Below, in pieces: positions 52,882-62,522 of a stretch of DNA of 64,000 bases. The stretch's first letter is position 1; the number at the start of each line of letters is the position of its first letter. The stretch is from the NCBI GenBank assembly GCA_934149005.1, contig CAKPDN010000002.1, forward strand, positions 124,001-188,000, written 5' to 3'. The DNA is from an uncultured Clostridia bacterium (GTDB lineage: Bacteria; Bacillota; Clostridia; TANB77; CAG-508). The translations under genes were made by a program, and so were the position numbers. The notes beneath the pieces were generated by a model. The model was not told the DNA's origin. It searched no databases and was given only the letters and a program-made list of their open reading frames with translations.

Positions 52882-53310
52882 ATGAATAAAGTAATATTAA
52901 TGGGAAGACTTACAAGAGATCCAGAAGTAAGATATACACAAACAAACAATACACTAGTTGCTTCTTTTAGTTTGGCAGTAAATAGAAGATTTGTTAGACA
53001 AGGGGAAGAAAGACAAGCAGATTTTGTAAATATTGTTGCTTGGAGTAAATTAGGAGAATTTTGTAGCAAGTACTTTAAAAAAGGTCAACAAGTTGGAATA
53101 ATAGGAAGACTTCAAACGAGAACATGGGATGATGATCAAGGTGTTAAACACTATGTAACAGAAGTTGTTGCAGAAGAAGCATATTTTGCTGATAGTAAAA
53201 GAGAAGGCGATATGGGAGCAGGAGCTTTTGAAAATACTTTTGGTAATACAATGCCAGGAAGTATGGGTTCAGATTTTGAAACATCATCTGCAGATGATTT
53301 ACCATTCTAA
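52882..53310 (+). CDS. ssb: Single-stranded DNA-binding protein
   Basis: A 142-residue SSB. OB fold (residues 1-110): NKVILMGRLTRDPEVRYTQT, FSLAVNRRFVRQGEERQADF, VNIVAWSKLGEFCSKYFKKG, and the acidic C-terminal tip DDLPF that binds replication and repair partners. It coats single-stranded DNA. The middle gene of the rpsF-ssb-rpsR operon, a common arrangement in Firmicutes. Confidence 0.97.
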   Translation: MNKVILMGRLTRDPEVRYTQTNNTLVASFSLAVNRRFVRQGEERQADFVNIVAWSKLGEFCSKYFKKGQQVGIIGRLQTRTWDDDQGVKHYVTEVVAEEAYFADSKREGDMGAGAFENTFGNTMPGSMGSDFETSSADDLPF

Positions 53311-53335
53311 AATTATGAGAGGGGGAAATAATAAA

Positions 53336-53614
53336 ATGGCAGATAAAAAACAAAAAAGAAATAATAATAAAAACTATGATGAAGATTATAATCCAAAATT
53401 CAGAAAACAAAGAAAAAAGGTTTGTGTTTTATGTAGTGACAAAAACTTTGAATTAGATTACAAAAATGCTGACCAATTAAAGAAATTTGTTAATGATAAA
53501 GGTAAAATCTTACCAAGAAGAACAACAGGTTGTTGTGCTAAACATCAAAGAGATATTACTACAGCAGTTAAAAGAGCTAGACATATTGCTGTATTACCAT
53601 ATGCTCAACAATAA
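53336..53614 (+). CDS. rpsR: 30S ribosomal protein S18 (zinc-type)
   Basis: A 92-residue protein with a basic Lys/Asn-rich N-terminus, then KVCVLCSDKNFELDYKNADQ, KILPRRTTGCCAKHQRDITT and KRARHIAVLPY. The C-x2-C and C-C-x2-H residues are those of the zinc-ribbon form of S18. The true start is ATG at 53336, with GAGGGGG upstream; the frame continues open upstream into ssb in another frame but without a ribosome binding site. A terminator follows. Confidence 0.97.
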   Translation: MADKKQKRNNNKNYDEDYNPKFRKQRKKVCVLCSDKNFELDYKNADQLKKFVNDKGKILPRRTTGCCAKHQRDITTAVKRARHIAVLPYAQQ

Positions 53615-53621
53615 TTAATAA

Positions 53622-53659
53622 AAAACTGAAACATTGTATATCAAAGTTTCAGTTTTTTT
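53622..53659 (+). terminator. Terminator after rpsR
   Basis: AAAACTGAAAC and GTTTCAGTTTT pair around 13 bases, followed by T7. Confidence 0.85.
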
Positions 53660-53810
53660 ATATTATAGGAAGTTCTCCAAACTTCCTATAATATAAATAC
53701 ATTGTACAGAAATTTGCTTTGCAAATTTCGCACACGAACAATTATACGTGGGCTGAATTTTATATTTAAAAATTTTAATAAATTAAATCAGCCCACTATT
53801 GTTCTTATTG
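53660..53810. repeat. Stack of three further hairpins between rpsR and the next ORF
   Basis: First TATTATAGGAAGTT / AACTTCCTATAATA (53661-53694); then GAAATTTGC / GCAAATTTC; then GAACAATTATACGTGGGCTGA / TCAGCCCACTATTGTTC (53736-53808). The last arm has a close relative, ATCAGCCAACTATTGTTC, after cwlD at about 7575-7593. Confidence 0.65.
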
Positions 53811-53811
53811 A

Positions 53812-54231
53812 TTATTTTGAAGACAAATCAATTAATTTAAATTGTTGATTGATGCTGTTTTGTGTATCAAGATTTTCATTCTCAAATAAAGTCACAGTTA
53901 TTATTTGTCCATGCTTACCATCATCACAATCTTTTATGGCAAAAGTTACAGGAGAATAATAAATACTTGCAAAGTTAAATTTAGTAATCTTGGAGTAATA
54001 ATCCTTTGTAAGATTATCAATTATTTTAGCTCCAAGTGATGCAGCAGAATAAGTATTTTTGCACCGATACATCTTTAACTGAAGTATGTGACCTCCATCA
54101 GGAAGAGGTGATACACAAATTTCACAACGACCGCCTTCATCAATAATTTGATTGAAAACATCAATCAAAAGTTTTGCTCCATTATATGGTTTCCGAAGAT
54201 GAAAGTTTAATTCAAAAATAGCATTTCCCAT
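53812..54231 (-). CDS. Orphan 139-residue protein with two in-frame CGG codons
   Basis: A small soluble protein I do not recognise: FELNFHLRKPYNGAKLLIDV, FNQIIDEGGRCEICVSPLPD, then LQLKMYRCKNTYSAASLGAK, IIDNLTKDYYSKITKFNFAS and VTLFENENLDTQNS. The mix of alternating beta and alpha segments looks like a folded domain. An AAAGGAGGCATATT precedes the start. It uses CGG twice in frame (His-Leu-CGG-Lys and Met-Tyr-CGG-Cys), the second followed by T. A shift at the second would lead to a stop after 15 codons, so this gene seems to need CGG read in frame. Composition is less AT-rich than neighbours; horizontal origin is possible. Confidence 0.55.
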   Translation of the reverse strand: MGNAIFELNFHLRKPYNGAKLLIDVFNQIIDEGGRCEICVSPLPDGGHILQLKMYRCKNTYSAASLGAKIIDNLTKDYYSKITKFNFASIYYSPVTFAIKDCDDGKHGQIITVTLFENENLDTQNSINQQFKLIDLSSK

Positions 54232-54374
54232 ATAATATGCCTCCTTTGTAATTTTTTATATTATATATTATACTATGATATACATAAAATTGCAAATTAT
54301 TGCATTTTGAAGAAAAATATAGTAAAATATAAAAGTAATTCGTAATGAGAAAAGCTAGGTAAGGGAGGAAAAAA

Positions 54375-55628
54375 ATGTTAAAAGAATTAGGAATTAATGA
54401 AAATTTAGAACAATTATCAAATGAAGTAGAAGAAGAAATAAAAGAGCAATTTAAAATAATAGAAAAAATAAGTGAAAAAAATAGCTTAAAGGTATTAAAA
54501 GCATTTCAAGATTGCAATTTACAAGAAATGCACCTAAATTCATCAACTGGGTATGGAATTGATGAAGCAGGAAGAAACAAAATAGAAGAAATATATGCAA
54601 AAATATTTAAAGCAGAAGATAGTTTAGTACGTGCACAATTCATATCAGGAACACATGCTTTAGCAATAACATTATCTGCTTTATTAAGACCAAATGATAC
54701 AATGATAAGTATAACTGGAGCACCTTATGATACACTTCAAACTGTAATAGGATGTGGAAAAGAAACAAGTTTAAGTTCATTAAAAGCATATGGAATTAAG
54801 TATGAACAGATAGAACTTGTAGATAATGAGTTCGATATAAAAACAATACAAGAGAGATTAAAAAAGCAAGATATTAAATTAATAGAGATTCAAAGATCAA
54901 GAGGGTATTCAACAAGAAAAAGTTTAACAATAGAAAAAATAGAAAGGGTTATAAAAGCAATAAGAGAAGTAAATACAGAAGTTATTATTATGGTAGATAA
55001 TTGCTATGGAGAATTTGTACAAGATAAAGAGCCAATAGAAGTAGGGGCAGATATAGCAGTTGGATCATTAATGAAAAATTTAGGAGCAGGAATTGCTACA
55101 TCAGGAGCATATGTTGTTGGTAAAAAAGAGTTGATTGAATTATGTGCTGAAAGATTAACAGCACCAGGAATAGGTAAAGAAATAGGGCCATCATTAGGAC
55201 AAAATACACAATTATTAAAGGGATTGTTTTTTGCACCACAAGTAGTTGAATCAAGTGTAAAAACAGCAATATTCACAAGTAGAATTTTAGAAAAACTAGG
55301 ATATGATGTTGACCCTAAATATGATGAAATCAGAGCAGATATAGTAGAAACTATAAAATTTGGAGTAGAAGAGAAACTAGTGAAATTTTGTCAAGGAATA
55401 CAAAAAGGTTCACCAATCGATTCAAATGTTGTTCCAATACCAAGTGAAATGGGAGGATATGAAGATAAGGTAATAATGGCAGCTGGAACATTTACAGAAG
55501 GTTCAACAATAGAATTAAGTTGTGATGGACCAATAAGAGAGCCGTTTATTGCATATATGCAAGGTGGACTAACATATAATTATGGAAAAATTGGAATATT
55601 AAAGGCAATTCAAGAAATGGAAAATTAG
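54375..55628 (+). CDS. Methionine gamma-lyase family PLP enzyme (YnbB-like)
   Basis: A 417-residue PLP-dependent fold-type I protein of the Met_gamma_lyase/aluminium-resistance family. Blocks: EMHLNSSTGYGIDEAGRNKI, FISGTHALAITLSALLRPND, ITGAPYDTLQTVIG, EIQRSRGYSTRKSLTIEKIE in part, VDNCYGEFVQDKEP, and GSLMKNLGAGIATSGAYVVG with the likely PLP Lys. In Firmicutes these are probably C-S lyases or aminotransferases of uncertain substrate. GGGAGG ribosome binding site. It is followed after seven bases by the flavoprotein gene, so they share an operon. Confidence 0.88.
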   Translation: MLKELGINENLEQLSNEVEEEIKEQFKIIEKISEKNSLKVLKAFQDCNLQEMHLNSSTGYGIDEAGRNKIEEIYAKIFKAEDSLVRAQFISGTHALAITLSALLRPNDTMISITGAPYDTLQTVIGCGKETSLSSLKAYGIKYEQIELVDNEFDIKTIQERLKKQDIKLIEIQRSRGYSTRKSLTIEKIERVIKAIREVNTEVIIMVDNCYGEFVQDKEPIEVGADIAVGSLMKNLGAGIATSGAYVVGKKELIELCAERLTAPGIGKEIGPSLGQNTQLLKGLFFAPQVVESSVKTAIFTSRILEKLGYDVDPKYDEIRADIVETIKFGVEEKLVKFCQGIQKGSPIDSNVVPIPSEMGGYEDKVIMAAGTFTEGSTIELSCDGPIREPFIAYMQGGLTYNYGKIGILKAIQEMEN

Positions 55629-55635
55629 AGGAGAA

Positions 55636-56883
<1,248 letters not shown>

Positions 56884-56886
<3 letters not shown>

Positions 56887-56993
56887 GACAAGTGGGACGG
56901 TCCGGATTTGTCTCAAAAATTATGTCGAAAAATGTTGTAACGACAAAATACGACAAAAATGTGAGACAAATTAGGACCGTCCCACTTGTCTCA
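56884..56993. repeat. Long dispersed palindrome (GGGACGG family) after the flavoprotein
   Basis: TGAGACAAGTGGGACGGTCC and GGACCGTCCCACTTGTCTCA pair over about 30 bases, with a loop rich in TTGTCG/CGACAAA units. It supplies the stop codon of the upstream gene. Related to the element after smc. Confidence 0.8.
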
Positions 56994-57004
56994 AAAGGAG
57001 GAAT

Positions 57005-57643
57005 ATGGATAATTTTATTTCAATTAAAGAAAATGTACAAGATGAAATTACTGTTAAAAAATCAAAATTCATATGTAATTTGATTAAAGTTGAAACACAA
57101 GAAGAAGCAGAAAATATTATAAAAGAAATAAAAAAGAAATATTATGATGCAAGACATAATTGTGTTGCATATAGGGTAATAGATGATGAAAAAATAGTAG
57201 AAAAAGCTAGTGATGATGGTGAACCTTCTGGAACGGCGGGTGGTCCAATGCTAAATATTTTACAAAAAAATAATTTTTGTAATGTTTTAGTAATTGTAAC
57301 TAGATATTTTGGTGGAATATTATTAGGAACAGGTGGGCTTGTAAGAGCGTATTCAGATGTAACTATTCAGACCATAGAAAGTGCTGAAAAAGTTGAAAAA
57401 TGTTTTGGTGAAGAAGCTGAAGTTAAAATAGAATATAATAATTTAGAGACTTTTAAGCATTATTGTAAAATAAATAATATATATATAGAAAATTTTGATT
57501 ATTCTGATATAATTATTTGTAAAATACAGTTAGAAGATGCAGTTAAGCAAAAAGTAATAGAAGATTTTGAAACAAAAAAAGTTAATTTGATAAATTTAAA
57601 GTTTTTATCTAAAAAATTAATAAATAAAAGTATAATAAAATGA
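57005..57643 (+). CDS. YigZ/IMPACT-family protein
   Basis: A 212-residue protein with the UPF0029/IMPACT N-terminal domain: ARHNCVAYRVIDDEKIVEKA, SDDGEPSGTAGGPMLNILQK and VTRYFGGILLGTGGLVRAYS, then a C-terminal EF-G-like domain (residues 135-212). Bacterial members may bind nucleic acid or ribosomes; function is not settled. The AAAGGAGGAAT ribosome binding site is the last part of a dispersed palindrome. Confidence 0.88.
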   Translation: MDNFISIKENVQDEITVKKSKFICNLIKVETQEEAENIIKEIKKKYYDARHNCVAYRVIDDEKIVEKASDDGEPSGTAGGPMLNILQKNNFCNVLVIVTRYFGGILLGTGGLVRAYSDVTIQTIESAEKVEKCFGEEAEVKIEYNNLETFKHYCKINNIYIENFDYSDIIICKIQLEDAVKQKVIEDFETKKVNLINLKFLSKKLINKSIIK

Positions 57644-57690
57644 TATTTTTGTAAAAAAATGAAAATTTCAACTTAAAATGTAATATAATT

Positions 57691-57720
57691 AGAACTGTAA
57701 AAAATTTACAGTTCTTTATT
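57691..57720 (+). terminator. Terminator between the IMPACT gene and spo0A
   Basis: AGAACTGTAAA and TTTACAGTTCT pair around AAA, then a T-rich run. Confidence 0.75.
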
Positions 57721-57806
57721 TTGTTGATGGAATTGCATTTTAAAAGAAAGTCAACATAAATTAACAAACGGAAGATAAGAATATTTCATGTTGAGGGGGA
57801 AATTTT

Positions 57807-58625
57807 ATGAAAGAAAAAACTACAATTTTGATTGCAGATGATAATCAAGAATTTAGTCAAACACTTGCCAATTACATACATGAGCAAGAAGATATGGAGG
57901 TAATAGGGATAGCAAAAGATGGGGAAGAAGCAGTAGATATGATAAATAATATAACACCAGATGTTGCATTACTGGATGTAATAATGCCACATTTAGATGG
58001 AATAGGTGTCTTGGAAAAAATGAATGTTATAAAAACTAATAAAAAACCAATTTGTATAATGCTTTCAGCAGTTGGTCAAGATAAGATTACACAAAAAGCC
58101 GTAAATTTAGGTGCTGAATATTATGTGGTAAAACCATTTGATATTGAATTATTAATAAAGAGAATTAGAGAGTTAAAAGATTTTGTGCCAGGCCAAAATG
58201 TTAATAATTTTATTGGAAAAGAAATAAAACAACATTATGTTGAAATACCATTGAATGGTGAGAAAAATCAAGAAAATTTAGAAGCTTTAGTTACAAATAT
58301 TATACATGAAGTTGGTGTCCCAGCACATATAAAAGGATACCAATATTTAAGAGAAGCTATCATTATGGTAGTTAATGATATTGATGTTATAAATCAAATT
58401 ACTAAAAGTCTATATCCTAAAATTGCATATAAATTTAATACAACTCCTAGCCGTGTAGAACGTGCAATCCGCCACGCAATTGAAGTTGCTTGGGGTAGGG
58501 GTGACCAAAAAACAGTTGAGAAAATATTTGGTTATACAATTTCAGCAGCTAAAGGAAAGCCAACTAATTCGGAGTTTATAGCGATGATTGCTGATAAGTT
58601 GAGATTGGAATTAAAGAGTGCATAG
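57807..58625 (+). CDS. spo0A: Sporulation master regulator Spo0A
   Basis: A 272-residue response regulator that commits the cell to sporulation. Receiver (1-125) with acidic DD at 11-12, the phosphoacceptor Asp57 in LLDVIMPHLDG and Lys in YYVVKPFD. The C-terminal DNA-binding domain holds VTNIIHEVGVPAHIKGYQYL, REAIIMVVNDIDVIN and the recognition region TPSRVERAIRHAIEVAWGRG, which binds TGTCGAA boxes. The three arginines there use CGT, CGT and CGC, so these codons are decoded normally. Own ribosome binding site GAGGGGG; terminators lie on both sides, so it is a single-gene unit. spoIVB, its usual neighbour, is absent upstream. Confidence 0.97.
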   Translation: MKEKTTILIADDNQEFSQTLANYIHEQEDMEVIGIAKDGEEAVDMINNITPDVALLDVIMPHLDGIGVLEKMNVIKTNKKPICIMLSAVGQDKITQKAVNLGAEYYVVKPFDIELLIKRIRELKDFVPGQNVNNFIGKEIKQHYVEIPLNGEKNQENLEALVTNIIHEVGVPAHIKGYQYLREAIIMVVNDIDVINQITKSLYPKIAYKFNTTPSRVERAIRHAIEVAWGRGDQKTVEKIFGYTISAAKGKPTNSEFIAMIADKLRLELKSA

Positions 58626-58648
58626 AAAAGTATTAAGAATTTTTAAGA

Positions 58649-58690
58649 AAACAAGGTAGTTTTTATGAGGCTATCTTGTTTATTTTTTTA
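58649..58690 (+). terminator. Terminator after spo0A
   Basis: AAACAAGGTAG pairs with CTATCTTGTTT (G-T wobble) around TTTTTATGAGG, followed by a T7 tract. Confidence 0.8.
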
Positions 58691-58720
58691 CAAACAATGA
58701 TTGTAAAATTTATATAAAAC

Positions 58721-58749
58721 TTGAAATAAAAACAACTAATTGATATAAT
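58721..58749 (+). promoter_or_regulatory. Promoter of the third prepilin-like gene and rnhB run
   Basis: TTGAAA, 17 bases, TATAAT, followed after 14 bases by GGAGGG and the gene start. Confidence 0.7.
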
Positions 58750-58775
58750 AGTAAAAACAAAAAATGGAGGGAAAA

Positions 58776-59324
58776 ATGAAAAAAAATAAAGGAATAACGA
58801 TGATAGCACTAGTCGTAACAGTAATATTATTACTAATATTAGCGGGAATATCAATTGGAACAGGAAATAATATAATAAAAAAATCAAATTTAGAAAACAT
58901 AAAAACAAATATGTTATTAATAAAAGTAAAAGCAAAAGAATATGTTGAAAATGCAAATTTTAATTTAGGAACCATATTTGATAAAATAACAGATGAAAAT
59001 GAAAAAAATGCAAGAATAGAGAAAGCAAAGGCAGAATTAAAGGGAACAGAAATAACAGATAGTAGTATATTTAATCAAAATATAGATATTAATAAAGAAA
59101 AATTGATGGCTGATAATTTAGAAAATATATATTATTATAAATTAGAACCACAAAACTTGATAGAAATGGGGCTTACAAATGTAAAATCAGATGAAAAAGA
59201 TGGATGGTATATTATAAGATATGATATAAAAAATTTGGAAATAGAAGTATATAATACAAAAGGATTTGAAAATAATCGAGAAATATATTATTCATTAAAT
59301 GATATACAAAATTTAAATATATGA
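58776..59324 (+). CDS. Small prepilin-like protein
   Basis: A 182-residue protein with a type IV pilin-like leader: KKNKGITMIALVVTVILLLI, with likely cut after Gly before Ile-Thr-Met. The mature part begins with a long helix (NIKTNMLLIKVKAKEYVENA) and has a Glu/Lys/Asn-rich tail ending in ENNREIYYSLNDIQNLNI. It shares the leader type with the gene at 42272 but not the C-terminal domain. The start is the second Met, with GGAGGG five bases upstream. The arginine near the end (ENNRE) is CGA. Co-transcription with rnhB (21 bases on) is likely. Pseudopilin or surface protein; assembly genes are not in the window. Confidence 0.7.
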   Translation: MKKNKGITMIALVVTVILLLILAGISIGTGNNIIKKSNLENIKTNMLLIKVKAKEYVENANFNLGTIFDKITDENEKNARIEKAKAELKGTEITDSSIFNQNIDINKEKLMADNLENIYYYKLEPQNLIEMGLTNVKSDEKDGWYIIRYDIKNLEIEVYNTKGFENNREIYYSLNDIQNLNI

Positions 59325-59344
59325 AAAAGGAAAGATAGTAAAAA

Positions 59345-59971
59345 ATGAAGGAAAAAGAACAGGAGAGATTAATAAATTTAAAACAAATAGAAAAAGAATT
59401 ACATAAGAAGGGATTTAAAAATATATGTGGAATAGATGAAGCTGGAAGAGGACCATTGGCTGGACCAGTAGTAGTTGCAAGTGTAATAATGCCAGAAGAT
59501 TCAATGATAGAGGGAGTAAATGACTCAAAAAAAGTTTCTGAAAAAAAGAGAGAATTATTATATGATAAAATTATAGAAGAGGCAATAAGTTATTCTGTCG
59601 CAATAATAGGACAAGATATTATAGATGATATAAATATTTTAAATGCCACAAAACAAGGAGTTACAAGTGTTGTAAAAGGATTAGATGTAAGACCAGACTT
59701 AATAATAATTGATGCTTTACAACATATTGATACAGATGGAGTGCAATATGATTCAATAATAAAAGGAGATGCTAAATGTTATTCAATTGCAGCTGCATCA
59801 ATAATTGCAAAAGTTACAAGGGATAGAATTATGAGAGAATGGGATAAGGTTTATCCACAATATGGTTTTATTCAACATAAAGGATATGGAACTGCAAAAC
59901 ATATTGCAGCAATTAAGGAATATGGATTATGTCCAATACATAGAAAAAGTTTTACTAAAAATTTTGTGTAG
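59345..59971 (+). CDS. rnhB: Ribonuclease HII
   Basis: A 208-residue enzyme that cuts RNA in RNA-DNA hybrids and single ribonucleotides in DNA. It has the GIDEAGRGPLAGPVVVAS motif with catalytic Asp-Glu, NDSKKVSEKKRELLYDKI, LIIDALQH and KGDAKCYSIAAASIIAKVTRD with the further active-site Asp. The C-terminus has HKGYGTAKHIAAIKEYGLCP. ATG start; weak GAAAGGAA ribosome binding site. deoA/pdp follows after eight bases, giving a short operon. Confidence 0.96.
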   Translation: MKEKEQERLINLKQIEKELHKKGFKNICGIDEAGRGPLAGPVVVASVIMPEDSMIEGVNDSKKVSEKKRELLYDKIIEEAISYSVAIIGQDIIDDINILNATKQGVTSVVKGLDVRPDLIIIDALQHIDTDGVQYDSIIKGDAKCYSIAAASIIAKVTRDRIMREWDKVYPQYGFIQHKGYGTAKHIAAIKEYGLCPIHRKSFTKNFV

Positions 59972-59979
59972 GAGAGAAA

Positions 59980-61284
59980 ATGAATATTTTAGAGGTTATA
60001 GAAAAGAAAAGAGATAAAAAAGAATTATCAAAAGAAGAAATTAATTTTTTTATAAATAGTTATACAAATGGAATAATTGCAGATTATCAAGTAGCAGCTT
60101 TAGTGATGGCAATATTTTTAAATGGAATGACAAAAAAGGAAACAACAAATTTGACTTTAGCTATGGCAAATTCAGGAGAGATACTAGATTTATCAAATCT
60201 AAATAAAATAATAGTAGATAAACACTCAACAGGAGGAGTAGGAGATAAAGTATCAATTTGTCTTCTACCATTAATTGCATCACTTGGTGTGCCTGTTGCA
60301 AAAATGTCTGGGAGAGGATTAGGATTTACAGGAGGAACGGTAGATAAAATGCAATCAATACCTGGATATAAAACAGATATAGATATGAACAGTTTTGTGA
60401 AAAATGTGGAGAATATAGGAATAAGTATGATTTCGCAAACAATGAGTTTAGCACCAGCAGATAAAAAATTGTATGCTTTAAGAGATAGCATATCATGTGT
60501 TGAAAGTATTCCATTAATAGCATCTAGTATTATGAGTAAAAAAATAGCAAGTGGAGCAGAAAAAATAGTTTTGGATGTAACAGTAGGACATGGTGCATTT
60601 ATGAAAAATATGAAAGATGCCAAAGAGCTTGCAAATGAAATGATTGAAATAGGAAAATTAGCAGATAGAGAGACAGTTTGTATTTTAACAAATATGAATG
60701 AACCACTAGGATATGCAATAGGAAATAATTTAGAGGTAATTGAGGCAATAGAATTTTTAAAGGGTAAAATGCCAAAAGATTTAAAAGAAGTAGTATTAGA
60801 GCTAGGTTCATATATGATTAAGCTCGCAGGATTGGGAGAAAATATAGAAGAAAATAAAGCAAAAATGATACAAAATATCAATAATGGAAAAGCTTTAGAG
60901 AAATTCATGGAGATGGTTCAAAATCAAGGTGGAGATGTTTCATATATAAAGAATACTGATAAATTTGAAAAGGCTAAATATATTGAACAAATAAGATCTG
61001 AAAGTGAAGGATACATACAAGAAATAAATGCTGAAAAAGTGGGGAAAATTGCATGTAATTTAGGAGCAGGAAGAGTAAGGAAAGAAGATGAAATTGACCA
61101 TACGGTGGGCATTGTTTTAAATAAAAAAGTGGCTGATAAAGTACAAGTAGGAGAAGAGTTAGGATATATTTATGCAAATGATGTAAAAAAACTACAGGAA
61201 GCTAAAGAAAAGTTAAAAAGTACTATAAAAATAAATGAAGATAATGTAGAAAAAATGCCAACAATTTTTGGTATTTGCAAATAA
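59980..61284 (+). CDS. pdp: Pyrimidine-nucleoside phosphorylase
   Basis: A 434-residue enzyme that phosphorolyses thymidine, deoxyuridine or uridine to base and (deoxy)ribose 1-phosphate. Blocks: FFINSYTNGIIADYQVAALV, DKHSTGGVGDKVSICLLPLI, SGRGLGFTGGTVDKMQSIPG, SAPADKKLYALRDSISCVES (as LAPADKKLYALRDS) and AMKMIIE-like C-terminal NLGAGRVRKEDEIDHTVG. The SGG phosphate motif and SIPG loop are intact. It is between rnhB and a small membrane protein. The exact pyrimidine preference cannot be read from sequence. Confidence 0.92.
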   Translation: MNILEVIEKKRDKKELSKEEINFFINSYTNGIIADYQVAALVMAIFLNGMTKKETTNLTLAMANSGEILDLSNLNKIIVDKHSTGGVGDKVSICLLPLIASLGVPVAKMSGRGLGFTGGTVDKMQSIPGYKTDIDMNSFVKNVENIGISMISQTMSLAPADKKLYALRDSISCVESIPLIASSIMSKKIASGAEKIVLDVTVGHGAFMKNMKDAKELANEMIEIGKLADRETVCILTNMNEPLGYAIGNNLEVIEAIEFLKGKMPKDLKEVVLELGSYMIKLAGLGENIEENKAKMIQNINNGKALEKFMEMVQNQGGDVSYIKNTDKFEKAKYIEQIRSESEGYIQEINAEKVGKIACNLGAGRVRKEDEIDHTVGIVLNKKVADKVQVGEELGYIYANDVKKLQEAKEKLKSTIKINEDNVEKMPTIFGICK

Positions 61285-61357
61285 TTTGTTGAAATTAGTA
61301 TAGAGTTAGTGCTATAATAAATACAGTGGAATGTTTTTAGAAAGGATGATATTAAAA

Positions 61358-61513
61358 ATGAATAAAGATAAAGAAGTTAAAGTAAAGAAAATCAAAAATA
61401 AAGAACAAAAGAAATATGATAAAGGACAAGTATTTGTAAAAATAATGGCTGGGATACTAGCATTAATGATGGTTATGTCAGTGGCTGCAACATTAATATA
61501 TTCTTTAATATAA
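61358..61513 (+). CDS. Small single-helix membrane protein
   Basis: A 51-residue protein: Lys-rich cytoplasmic segment (KEVKVKKIKNKEQKKYDKGQ) then one helix (VKIMAGILALMMVMSVAATL). It resembles the short DUF4044-like membrane peptides of Firmicutes that sit near stress or wall genes. The ATG at 61358 follows GAAAGG by 13 bases; two earlier Mets are possible. It is 11 bases before cdaA, so probably co-transcribed, and may be linked to c-di-AMP signalling; that is inference from place. Confidence 0.6.
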   Translation: MNKDKEVKVKKIKNKEQKKYDKGQVFVKIMAGILALMMVMSVAATLIYSLI

Positions 61514-61524
61514 GAAGGTGTAGT

Positions 61525-62478
61525 ATGGGGAAAAGTATAAGTAGTAATTGGATAAATTTATACAATGAAAACATTTTAAAGGGATTTCAAAATTTAAGAG
61601 AAAATCCATTTAATCTATTTACAACAATATTGGATATTGTAATAGTATTATTTTTATTATATTGTTTAGTAAAAATAGTAAAAGGTTCAAGAGCATGGCA
61701 ATTAATAAAGGGGATTGCATTTTTAATTATAGCAAATTGGATTAGTGGATTATTAAATTTAAATATATTGAATTCAATTTTGACAGGAATTATGAATTGG
61801 GGAGTAATTGCAATAATTGTAATATTCCAACCAGAACTAAGAAGAGGACTTGAACAATTAGGAACAAATAAACTTACAAAGTTTTTTGGAATAAATAGTG
61901 ATTTAGCAACAAAAACAAAGGAAGATATATATAAAGTTGTAATAGCGGCAACAGAACTTTCTAAAACAAAAACAGGTGCATTGATTGTTATAGAAAGAGA
62001 TATTAACATCCAAGATATAATTGCAACAGGTGTACCAATGAATTCTGAGGTATCACCACAACTTTTGGTAAATATATTTGTACCAAAAACACCGTTACAT
62101 GATGGAGCAGTTGTTATAAGCAATAATAAAATTGCGGCAGCTGCATGTGTATTACCGCTAGCGGATGATCCTGATATAGCAAAAGAGTTAGGAACTAGAC
62201 ATAGAGCGGCTATTGGAATTTCAAAAGAATCAGATAGTATAGCAGTTGTAGTCTCAGAAGAAACAGGAAAAATTTCTGTTGCTAAAGATGGGACTTTGAT
62301 AGCAGATGTAAGGGAGGATGTTTTAAAGAAGATATTAATAAGTAATATTGTAACAAAAAGATTTACAGAAAAAAATATAACAAAAAATGAAAGATTTTTA
62401 AATTTTAAGAAAAAGCTTAGAAAGACTACTGAAGAAAAAAAGAAAATACAAGCAAATGTAGAAAAAGAAAATAAATAA
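61525..62478 (+). CDS. cdaA: Diadenylate cyclase CdaA
   Basis: A 317-residue membrane enzyme that makes c-di-AMP from two ATP. Three hydrophobic helices (about 30-100) precede the DisA_N domain with FQPELRRGLEQLG, ERDINIQDIIATG, the DGA motif LHDGAVVI (about 192) and the RHR motif GTRHRAAIGISKESDSIAVV. A Lys/Glu-rich tail ends the protein. In most Firmicutes cdaR follows; here a terminator and truA follow instead, so no CdaR regulator is encoded beside it. c-di-AMP controls potassium, osmolytes and wall homeostasis. Confidence 0.93.
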   Translation: MGKSISSNWINLYNENILKGFQNLRENPFNLFTTILDIVIVLFLLYCLVKIVKGSRAWQLIKGIAFLIIANWISGLLNLNILNSILTGIMNWGVIAIIVIFQPELRRGLEQLGTNKLTKFFGINSDLATKTKEDIYKVVIAATELSKTKTGALIVIERDINIQDIIATGVPMNSEVSPQLLVNIFVPKTPLHDGAVVISNNKIAAAACVLPLADDPDIAKELGTRHRAAIGISKESDSIAVVVSEETGKISVAKDGTLIADVREDVLKKILISNIVTKRFTEKNITKNERFLNFKKKLRKTTEEKKKIQANVEKENK

Positions 62479-62481
62479 TTA

Positions 62482-62504
62482 GGTCGCTTTGAGAGCGACT
62501 TTTA
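62482..62504 (+). terminator. Terminator after cdaA
   Basis: GTCGCT and AGCGAC pair around TTGAG, then T4. A GC-rich short stem. Confidence 0.7.
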
Positions 62505-62522
62505 TAATATAAAGAGGTTAAT

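Noticed and set aside
60087..60908. A long antisense open frame opposite the nucleoside phosphorylase gene
   Set aside because: It is the shadow of a strongly conserved gene, with low-complexity Ser/Ile/Phe composition and no ribosome binding site.
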